A stretch of DNA of 64,000 nt from Guyanagaster necrorhizus (Eukaryota > Basidiomycota > Agaricomycetes > Agaricales > Physalacriaceae), in contig NW_025064935.1 of the NCBI RefSeq assembly GCF_019112545.1, positions 129,714-193,713 of the forward strand. The letters run 5' to 3'. Within the stretch, counting starts at the first letter, position 1; each line of letters begins with the position of its first letter. The translations under genes were made by a program, and so were the position numbers. Positions 57,592 through 64,000 of the stretch are shown one piece after another. The notes below the pieces were generated by a model that worked only from the letters and a program-made list of their open reading frames with translations, did no database searches and was not told where the DNA came from.

Positions 57592-59286
57592 TCACGGCAT
57601 TGGTGCCGGTGTCTTTGGTTTGTTGTCGGGCCGATACAGGGGTATCGGCATGAGGGGGTCTTCCGGGTGCCGTCGACCATATTCCCTCCATGCGTATTCC
57701 GTCGCGGCATACTGTAGAATTTTTTCTTTTTCAGTACCTGCCGCATACCTGTACTCAAGTCCTAAGGACGTCACTTGCCAGCGTGCGTCCTGCCATAAGT
57801 AATTCCTCCCCTGCTCATACAACTCTTGATATTCCTTGCCTCTGGCCCTCTCGATTTCCTCCTGTAGTGCTTCTTCATCTGTATCTTCCCCTGCCCGTTC
57901 CAGCCATTGTCGATATGGATCATCACTGTCCTCGTCGTCCTCCTCGTCGCCCTCGGCCCCGCTGTCCCCTTCCTCGAGGAGGGAACTGACGGGCTGGTCG
58001 TAGATGGATGGTACGAGAGGTCGAAGGGTCATTGGGGACCCTTCCGTTGACTTGGGTACTGGGCCCGTCGTCGTCTCGGTCGCTGGTCTGGGCGATGGGA
58101 GGGCTTCTGAGTCGACTGTAGCGCGTCCCTCCGCGCGCTCTCGTCTCCTCCAGTTCTCGGCTATAGCGGCTGAAGAGTCGCTGGAACTCGGGGTTAAGGA
58201 ATTGTCGAGCGACCCTGCTACCCAGGAATCGCTGGAGAGCCCTGTCGGAGACATGGGCATTGTCGGGTACTCGGAGCCCGTAGGCTCCGAGGACGGAGTC
58301 GGCGTCCGATGAGATAGTGTCGGTACGGGTGGGGTATTCGAGGTCGACGGTCTGGGGTTCTCCCGTCCTTCCTCGTCGGATGGCCTCGTCCCAGCTGACG
58401 ATGCTGGCAGATCCCGTCCATAGATCGTCCTCCGAGTCAGGCTCTCTGAAGGGGGATCCGGAGTCGGTTCGGAGCTCATACTCCCTAGGGGAAGCTGACC
58501 CCATTCTTTCAATTTTCTCTCTCCTTCTCTGTGCTCGTCCTTGTCGGTCATACTCTGCAGCTTCATACTGCTCTCGGGCTTCCTCTCGGACGTAGTCGGC
58601 GAGCTCCTCCTGTGTTCGCCTAATTGCCTCTTCTCGCTCTTGATTCTGCTGCTGCTGTCTGACTGCTTCATCGTAGTCGAAGGGGACGCTGAGGTCCCAC
58701 TCCGGGAATATCCTCTGTATAATTCTTCTCGTGGCGGCCCTCCCTCTTTCGCTGGCGGTCCCAGTCTCAGGCTCACTCCCCACGTGGAGGTGTCGATATG
58801 GATCTCCTGCCGCGGAGATGGCGATGTCGGCATTGTCATAGTCGGGATGGATATCCCTTCCTCGCGGGTTGTCGACCCCCAGCCTGCTGACGGATGGGCT
58901 GGAGTCAGAGTTTGGCTCGGTGGGGGTTTCGGGGGGGTTCTGGGGGGGCTCGGGACTTTCGCGGGGTCCCGTAGCCATCTGAGCAGCATCAAGGGAGTCC
59001 CGAGCATGGTTTCCAACCCCTGAGGGAATCGGGGAGGTGGAATGCTCGGGGGAGTTGGCCGGAGTGACGTAGTTGGAGACCTCGGCGGGCTCGTGAGCGA
59101 CGTTCGTTGTCCACGGGTTCCAGAACCCTGTGAGAGCAGGATGGCGGTTTCCATCGTCTCGTCGAATGGTGTGTCGGGGTCCTTCCTCCTCGTGAAGGCT
59201 CCCCGGATCCGGGTCGCTATTCCCGGCTTCTGGTACGGGTCCCCCTTGCGAGAAGAAGGACGTTCTGGCGGAGGGGGGGATGTCAT
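57592..59286 (-). CDS. Overlapping second frame upstream of gag (ORF1B)
   Basis: 564 codons in the +1 frame relative to ORF1A, overlapping it for about 1.36 kb and running 331 nt past its stop. Most of the overlap reads as Pro/Ser-rich shadow. The tail (SIYDQPVSSLLEEGDS, EEALQEEIERARGKEYQELY, EKEKILQYAATEYAWREY) is recognisable in copy E4 (60560-60842, SIYNQPIGSLLEEDDE) and in E3 (about 36440-36720, KEELERVIQKARVQEYQEFY; KILRHAATNYA). So at least the tail is real coding. It may be reached by a +1 frameshift from ORF1A, by splicing, or by an indel fixed in the family. Confidence 0.5.
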   Translation of the reverse strand: MTSPPPPERPSSRKGDPYQKPGIATRIRGAFTRRKDPDTPFDETMETAILLSQGSGTRGQRTSLTSPPRSPTTSLRPTPPSIPPPRFPQGLETMLGTPLMLLRWLRDPAKVPSPPRTPPKPPPSQTLTPAHPSAGWGSTTREEGISIPTMTMPTSPSPRQEIHIDTSTWGVSLRLGPPAKEGGPPREELYRGYSRSGTSASPSTTMKQSDSSSRIKSEKRQLGEHRRSSPTTSERKPESSMKLQSMTDKDEHREGERKLKEWGQLPLGSMSSEPTPDPPSESLTRRTIYGRDLPASSAGTRPSDEEGRENPRPSTSNTPPVPTLSHRTPTPSSEPTGSEYPTMPMSPTGLSSDSWVAGSLDNSLTPSSSDSSAAIAENWRRRERAEGRATVDSEALPSPRPATETTTGPVPKSTEGSPMTLRPLVPSIYDQPVSSLLEEGDSGAEGDEEDDEDSDDPYRQWLERAGEDTDEEALQEEIERARGKEYQELYEQGRNYLWQDARWQVTSLGLEYRYAAGTEKEKILQYAATEYAWREYGRRHPEDPLMPIPLYRPDNKPKTPAPMP

Positions 59287-59503
59287 GGAAAGGGAGGTCC
59301 GGGGTTACGTTGCGTAGTATTTGTTGGATGTGTTGGAATGCTTGATAATGCCTGACTATCCAAGCTGCTACTGATTGTCGTCCGTGGCAAAGGGTGATGA
59401 TGGCGAGAAGTCCGAGCAGTGTTCTGATGATGGAAGCGATTAGCTCAAAGAAGTCGTGGTTTAGGTCGGCGGTCGTTACTGGAGGCATTCGGTTTCTCAG
59501 CAC
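57923..59503 (-). CDS. Extra pre-gag ORF with N-terminal membrane segment (ORF1A)
   Basis: 526 codons, open from 59503, lying between the 5' LTR and gag, a place where Gypsy elements normally have no gene. I know no family for it. A hydrophobic segment (FFELIASIIRTLLGLLAIITL) starts near residue 19 and is followed by a basic stretch (RQSVAAWIVRHYQAF), like a signal anchor. The middle is Pro/Ser/Glu-rich, then comes a charged helix (AVRQQQQNQEREEAIRRTQE, EEAREQYEAAEYDRQ). The end is an RG-rich tail (RGRGQRGRGRRGGRRGQ), suggesting RNA binding. The N-terminal segment is kept in copies E2 (33948), E3 (34884), E4 (62226 down) and E6 (63568), with conservative changes. Function unknown; an accessory or envelope-like role is only a guess. 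Confidence 0.7.
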   Translation of the reverse strand: MLRNRMPPVTTADLNHDFFELIASIIRTLLGLLAIITLCHGRQSVAAWIVRHYQAFQHIQQILRNVTPDLPFHDIPPSARTSFFSQGGPVPEAGNSDPDPGSLHEEEGPRHTIRRDDGNRHPALTGFWNPWTTNVAHEPAEVSNYVTPANSPEHSTSPIPSGVGNHARDSLDAAQMATGPRESPEPPQNPPETPTEPNSDSSPSVSRLGVDNPRGRDIHPDYDNADIAISAAGDPYRHLHVGSEPETGTASERGRAATRRIIQRIFPEWDLSVPFDYDEAVRQQQQNQEREEAIRRTQEELADYVREEAREQYEAAEYDRQGRAQRRREKIERMGSASPREYELRTDSGSPFREPDSEDDLWTGSASIVSWDEAIRRGRTGEPQTVDLEYPTRTDTISSDADSVLGAYGLRVPDNAHVSDRALQRFLGSRVARQFLNPEFQRLFSRYSRELEETRARGGTRYSRLRSPPIAQTSDRDDDGPSTQVNGRVPNDPSTSRTIHLRPARQFPPRGRGQRGRGRRGGRRGQ

Positions 59504-59530
59504 AATTGGGCTTGAGAAAGGGAAGGTAGA

Positions 59531-59544
59531 AGCTTCGAGCTAAT
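59531..59544 (-). other. Self-priming primer-binding site of Gypsy E5
   Basis: Minus strand ATTAGCTCGAAGCT immediately follows the 5' LTR end (CCTAACA). It pairs along 13 nt with AGCTTCGAGCTAA inside the LTR (exact in the 3' LTR at 52031-52043; one G-U pair in the 5' LTR at 59695-59707). No tRNA 3' end match is needed. Confidence 0.75.
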
Positions 59545-59979
59545 TGTTAGGCCCAAGCGTCACGTGAACTGATACACGTGATAAACAGGTGTTCCTTCGC
59601 ACTTCGAGGAATCACCTGAGTTCACTATATGTATATCCGAATGGTGTGACTCAAGGTCAGATATAGACTTGAGGTAGAATGGTATGTATAAACTTTAGCT
59701 CAAAGCTGGGGTATGCCAGCGAGAGCTGTGGTCCTTAAATACTGTACAACTGTTTACTAATTATACTACTGCCTATTGTGTATGTCTAGTCCATTGTGCT
59801 CGTTGTCCTTGAGCGTCGCTATCATACATAAAAGGGCGATTGTGTGTCGTCGAGCACGACCATCGTAATGTCTGGATGGAGGGTTTTAGTTGTGCTGACT
59901 AAACTCTCCATGGTCTTGTGCCTTCTGACTCAGCGTGAAATAGGGGTAAAAAGAAAGAAAGAAGGAATAAATCGTAACA
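59545..59979 (-). repeat. 5' LTR of young Gypsy E5
   Basis: 435 bp, TGTTACG...CCTAACA on the minus strand. A TATTTAAG box (59734-59741) lies about 30 nt before the segment AGCTTTGAGCTAA (59695-59707), so the transcript would start at or near the primer segment. The right flank CAAGG completes the target duplication. Confidence 0.92.
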
Positions 59980-59984
59980 CAAGG

Positions 59985-62712
59985 TTTTCAAAGGAGATCA
60001 AGGCGGTATTGGAGGATATTGGCATTTTCTAGCAGTGCATCTATTGGATTGGACCATCCTGCGAACAGCAGCTGCTGCCATTCTGCTGGTGGCCCTGGGA
60101 ATGAATGAAGCAAGTTATTGTCAGTGATCAGGCTTCCTTTTGGGTCTTCAATTCAGACAATGACCCTATTTTGGACCGTAAACCTGAGGTGGATGGCCTC
60201 AGGGTCATTCTGTATAGGTTCCTTCTCTGTTCCACTGGTTTCCATCTGGTTAGGAGGCAGTTGCCTCTCTAGAAGTTGGCTTCCTTTGCTGATCCAAGAG
60301 TTTTGATATTCTGCTGTTGGCTGAGTTCGGGTTTTAGTGAGCTGAGTTGCTGTGGTTTAGGCAGAGTAATCAAAGCATGTAAGGGTGCTCTGCACTGATG
60401 GAGCTCAGTATATGGCCTGTCTCAGCATGATGGAGGGAGCTTTCAGCATTGGTCATATGATAGAGATGACTGGATAAGCCAGTGGTTGGCTAACTGGGTA
60501 TTCAGAATGCCTTTGATTGTATTGTTGGGTGGCATAGTCTGTTGCTGCCCACCTCAGAATTTCTGTTCATTTGTTAATATCTGAATGCAAATATAATTGT
60601 CCCATCTGCGATGCCGCCCAGGCAACATCATGCTATAAAAAGTTTACTCCTCACAGGTAATACTTCTGATACTCCTGTATCCTTTCTTCTTGAGCTAACC
60701 TGTTTACTTCTTCTTTATCTGTCTCTTCTTGTAAATTGTATAGTGGCCCCCTAGGGGGTTCACTGCTCTCTGTTTCTTCTTTCTCATTCTCATCATCCTC
60801 CTCAAGGAGGGAACCGATGGGCTGGTTATAAATGCTCTCCATGACCTCTTAGTATATTGTTGCTTCGCTCCCCTGGCTGGGCACTCAATCCAGCAATTGG
60901 GGTGTTTTTATAGATGGCGGCTGGTCAACTCCCAATGCTGGGGCTATATTGATTTCCTCCAGTCACTCTTGCCACCTCCACTCTGTTGCGATAGAGGCAG
61001 ACATTGTGTTGGTAGTCATCATCAATAAGCTGTCTGATAACTCTACTTCTGAGAAAACCTTAGAGAGCACAGACAGAGATGTGGGTGGTTCTGGAGACTC
61101 ATAAACTATAATGTCCAAGAACAGACTCATTGCTTCTGAAGGCAGAGTCTGTGCTGGGGGTTTATGAGGAAGAGAGGTACTGGAGAGTCAGAGGTCTTGA
61201 GTATCATCTAGTTTAGGTGCTGTCAGCCTAGTGTTCTGGGACTCCACTACTTGGGGTACTAGGTTCTCAGAAGATCAGGGCAGGGGCAGAAGAGTTGGCT
61301 CATACAGGAGTGAGAACACTTGCAACCTCAGGGCATAACTCATATCAGTTCCTGATGTCAGCCTCCTTCAATCTGGCTCTTTCAACTTCTCACTGCTTGT
61401 TTCTGTGGAGCTTGTCATACTGTGCGGCTTTCTGCCTCTACTGCTCATGGACTGCAGTTTGCTCCTCTGGCTCACAATGTACTGATTGTGGCTTATTCTA
61501 CTGCTTTTGCTCCTTCTGTCAAATGGCATCATTATAGTTAAATGGGACAGTGAAGTCTCAGGTCGGGAAGTACCAGTGAATGGTTTCTTCTCATACTCGT
61601 CGTCGTTGCTCTTCATCCAAGAGAACCCTCTCCACCCTGAAGCTGGTCCTGATAGAGAGATAGAGGCTGTGAGACTGGCTTCAAGGAGGTCTAGTGTCTG
61701 GCTGTCAAGCCATCCAAGGGGCATTAAGAGAGTCTCTGGTATGGTCAGCAATCCTATGGGTTTGAGAGGTGGAAAAGAGAGAGGAGGACTGCCAGAAGAA
61801 GTCCTCCAGGAGATCTTCATCTTCATGGTTGGGAGGAGATCCTGATACAAGTATACCATGTCTCTCTGAGATGCTAGTGTCTGAGTGTCTGAGTCAAGGG
61901 GAATGTTGTTCTCCTGCTTCTTCTTGACCATTTCTCTGATGTGTACCACTAGGCCCAGCTTCTGGAAACTGGTAGGTCATTCTTCGGGATTCAGAGATGT
62001 CATGGAGGGAGAGGTCTGGGATTATGTTTCATAGAATTTCATGGATGTGTAGGAATTCATTATAATGTCTGAGGGCCCAGGCAGTGATTAAATGGCATCT
62101 CTGGTACAGCTGAATGATCACCAATAATCCTATCAATATTCCAATGATAGAAGAAAGGAGTTCAAAGAACTTGTAGTCAAAATTCAGGTCAGTAGAGGTT
62201 GTAGGGGGCATTCGGTTTCTTAGCACAATTAGGCTTGAGAAAGAGAAGTCGAAGCTTCGAGCTAATTGTTAGGCCCAAGCATCATGTGAGCAGTTCTATG
62301 TGGTAAACAGTCATCTCTTCACACTTCAAGGGATCAGCTGAGTCCACTGAATGTGTGTTCTGCTCAATATGACTCAAAGTCAGATATAGATTCGAGATAG
62401 AATGATGAATATAAACTTTAGCTCAAAGCTGGAGTTTCCAGCAAAAGCAAGCTTTCTTAAATACAGTTTGTGAGTTGCTATTAATACTTGTACTTATTGT
62501 ATGTTCCTCTGCCTCTAGTGCCCATTGTCCTTGGGTGTCTTTACTGTACATAAAAGAGTGATTGTGTATCTGTTGCTAGACATCAGTTGCATCAAATAAC
62601 CATGATAAGGTTGGCTTGTTTTGTGATGACTAAGCCCTTCCCATGGCTCAAGTGCTTGATTTTGATGCCTTGACTAATCAAAATAGGGGTTAAGAAAAAG
62701 AAAATCGTAACG
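59985..62712 (-). mobile_element. Old Gypsy chromovirus E4, 5' part
   Basis: Right part of the element split by E5. From the insertion point: gag N-terminus (59985-60420, with stops; LLERQLPPNQMETSG near 60255), ORF1B tail (60651-60842 open), ORF1A body (about 60850-61950, decayed), its start with the membrane segment (62029-62226: FFELLSSIIGILIGLLVIIQL), primer-binding segment (62252-62266) and 5' LTR (62267-62712). Few CpG remain, but decay is milder than in E1-E3. Confidence 0.83.
62267..62712 (-). repeat. 5' LTR of old Gypsy E4
   Basis: 446 bp, partner of 48302-48747. The outermost base is changed (CGTAACG instead of CGTAACA). The following ATTAT (62713-62717) is the target duplication. 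Confidence 0.88.
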
Positions 62713-62717
62713 ATTAT

Positions 62718-62744
62718 AGGGCTGGACATTTAGCCTGCATATCA
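62718..62744. mobile_element. Solo LTR, right end
   Basis: Last 27 bp of the 1.4-kb solo LTR that begins at 46914, ending GCATATCA and followed by the target duplication GTGT (62745-62748). Confidence 0.55.
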
Positions 62745-62748
62745 GTGT

Positions 62749-63069
62749 TTTGCTGTGAATGCAGATGAGAGTGAGTGGATGCTAGTTGTTTTCATTGGAA
62801 AGTCAAAGCAACTGTGGTATTTCAAAAAAAAGAGTCCAACAGCAATAGGATTCTATTATCAGAATAACAAAAAGATCTGAATAACAAGCAAAATATTTAC
62901 AAAGTGAGTGAAGATGTTTGATTTAAAGATGAAGAGAGAGATGCAACAGGTTCTGCTGACCTTGGACAACTTTCAAGAGCATTCCATCACTTGTACACCT
63001 CATAACACAAAGCTGAAGTTCTTTGAGCCTAACATGACTCTATATGTCCAGCCACTAGATGCTGGTATT
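62749..63069 (+). pseudogene. Tigger transposase, continuation of the DDE domain
   Basis: Continues the gene broken at 46913. The translation runs FAVNADESEWMLVVFIGKS, KSPTAIGFYYQNNKK, then VLLTLDNFQEHS, which contains the second catalytic Asp (LDN), and FFEPNMTLYVQPLDAGI, ending at 63069 with the insertion of the next Gypsy. This matches the pogo/Tigger DDE_1 layout (VDN...H, then a P-x-T-x-x-x-Q-P-L-D block). Two stops are present near 62880-62905. The rest of the element lies beyond the Gypsy, outside the window. Confidence 0.8.
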
Positions 63070-63511
63070 TGTTACGAATTTCTCTTTTTTATTCCCTTTT
63101 ACCCCTATTTATGCTTAGTCAGAAGGCATGAGATCGTGGAAAGATTAGTCAGCACAACTAATCTGCCCACTGAAGACACTACAATGGTCAAGCCCGACAA
63201 CAACACAATCACCCTTTTATATACGGTAGTGATGCCTCAGGACCCCAGGACAACGAACACTATGGATACAGACACACATAATAAGTAAGTAGTATAATTA
63301 GGAGACCACTGTACAGTATTTAAGAACCAACGCTCTTGCTGGTAACCCCAGCTTCGAGCTAAAGTTTATACATACCATTCTACCTTGAGTCAACGCCTGA
63401 CCTTATGTCACACTGCACAGATATACAATAGTGGACTCAGGTGATTCCTCGAAGTGCGAAGGAACACCTGTTTATCACGTGTATCTGTTCACGTGACGCT
63501 TGGGCTTAACA
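63070..63511 (+). repeat. 5' LTR of Gypsy E6
   Basis: 442 bp, TGTTACGAATTTC...GGGCTTAACA. TATTTAAG lies near 63318 and AGCTTCGAGCTAA about 34 nt further, fully complementary to the primer-binding segment apart from one G-U pair. Confidence 0.88.
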
Positions 63512-64000
63512 ATTAGCTTGAAGCTTTCATCTTCCCTTTCTCAAGCCCAATTGTGCTGAGAAACCGAATGCCACCAGTAACAACCGCCGATCTGAACCAC
63601 GACTTCTTCGAGCTTATCGCTTCCATTATCGGAACTTTACTCGGACTTCTCACCATCATCACCCTCTGCCGGGGACGATAATCAGTAGCAGCTTGGATAG
63701 TCAGGCACTATCAAGCGTTCCAGCACATTCAACAAATTCTATGCAACGCAACCCCTGATCTCCCTTTCCATGACATCCTCCCCTCTGCCAGAACGTCCTT
63801 CTTCCCACAAGGGGGACCCGTACCAGAAACCAGGAATAACGACTCAGATTCGGGAAGCCTTCATGAGGAAGAAGGACCCCAACACCCCCCTCGACGAAAC
63901 GGCAGAAACCGCCACCCTGTGCTCACAGGGTTCCGGAACCTGTGGATGACGAACATCGCTCAGGAGCCCACAGAGGTCTCCAACTATGTCACTCCAGCAG
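63070..64000 (+). mobile_element. Gypsy chromovirus E6, 5' part (runs off window)
   Basis: Plus-strand copy inserted in the Tigger DDE domain after GTATT. The 5' LTR spans 63070-63511, the primer-binding segment ATTAGCTTGAAGCTTTC follows at 63512, and the pre-gag ORF starts at ATG 63568 with FFELIASIIGTLLGLLTIIT. An in-frame TAA at about 63679 (GGACGATAATC) breaks ORF1A, and the overlapping frame has a TGA near 63945. CpG content is high, so it is fairly young. Confidence 0.85.

Larger units (their letters stand above)
51881..59979 (-). mobile_element. Young Gypsy chromovirus E5, nearly complete
   Basis: 8.1-kb element on the minus strand with two 435-bp LTRs (59545-59979 is 5', 51881-52315 is 3') and a perfect 5-bp target duplication CAAGG at 51876-51880 and 59980-59984. 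Order on the minus strand: 5' LTR, self-priming primer-binding site, extra pre-gag ORF pair, gag, pol (protease, reverse transcriptase, RNase H, integrase, chromodomain), polypurine tract, 3' LTR. It sits in the gag of old Gypsy E4: the flanks GAAGGGG(CAAGG) and (CAAGG)TTTTCAAA join to continuous gag coding. CpG content is high, unlike its surroundings. Two in-frame stops in pol and a changed protease motif suggest that this copy cannot move by itself. Confidence 0.93.

Noticed and set aside
57592..57900. Plus-strand open frames over the young Gypsy (for example 58541-59023, 55183-55461, 52754-53083)
   Set aside because: They mirror the coding strand of gag, pol and ORF1A; their translations are Val/Gly/Ser-rich shadows with no motif.
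62029..62226. Hydrophobic 65-codon frame as an independent small membrane-protein gene
   Set aside because: It is the start of the pre-gag ORF of the old Gypsy, next to its primer-binding site and LTR.
1..64000. tRNA or rRNA genes
   Set aside because: I looked for T-loop GGTTCGA-type words and found only coding matches (for example near 6453); nothing folds convincingly. A tRNA search program would be needed to exclude them fully.

Overview
The window looks like a contig from a filamentous basidiomycete, most likely an Agaricomycete. Genes are broken by many very short introns (mostly 45-60 nt, a few near 37 nt) with GT..AG ends. The protein set is typical of that group: a Fun30-type remodeler, VPS8, COG2, CWC22, a class of P450 seen in wood and litter fungi, and an F-box-like orphan family. 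No species can be named from sequence alone.

Region 1, about 1-26250, is compact and gene-rich with normal CpG content. In order it holds: SNF2/Fun30 chromatin remodeler (+), TRAPP subunit Bet5/TRAPPC1 (-), an unrecognised multi-pass membrane protein (-), VPS8 of the CORVET tether (+), a cytochrome P450 whose K-helix region is broken (+), an F-box/LRR-like orphan (-), a gene-free stretch near 16.7-18.7 kb, COG2 of the Golgi COG tether (+), splicing factor CWC22 (-), and an LACTB2-like metallo-beta-lactamase fold hydrolase (+). Three of these (TRAPPC1, VPS8, COG2) are membrane-tethering factors. I read that as chance neighbourhood, not an operon.

Region 2, about 26250-64000, is a transposon graveyard with a few younger insertions. 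It begins with a LINE-like relic and a solo-LTR-like relic. It then holds at least six copies or pieces of one Ty3/Gypsy chromovirus family, in both orientations, plus a second Gypsy family and a coiled-coil relic. The right half is a stack resolved by its target-site duplications: a Tigger/pogo DNA transposon (starts 45894) is split by a 1.4-kb solo LTR (TSD GTGT). That is split by an old Gypsy (48302-62712, TSD ATTAT), which is split by a young Gypsy (51881-59979, TSD CAAGG). A further Gypsy (5' LTR at 63070) enters the same Tigger gene and runs off the window.

Three features of this Gypsy family stand out. (1) The primer-binding site is complementary to an internal LTR segment lying about 30 nt after a TATA box, as in Tf1/sushi self-primed elements. 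(2) A large extra ORF with a membrane-anchor-like N-terminus lies upstream of gag, with a second reading frame overlapping it, and both are preserved in several copies. (3) An in-frame UGA sits at the same RNase H position in all four copies that cover it. Old copies are almost stripped of CpG, and the two LTRs of the young copy differ almost only at CpG sites. This points to methyl-CpG decay or a RIP-like process.
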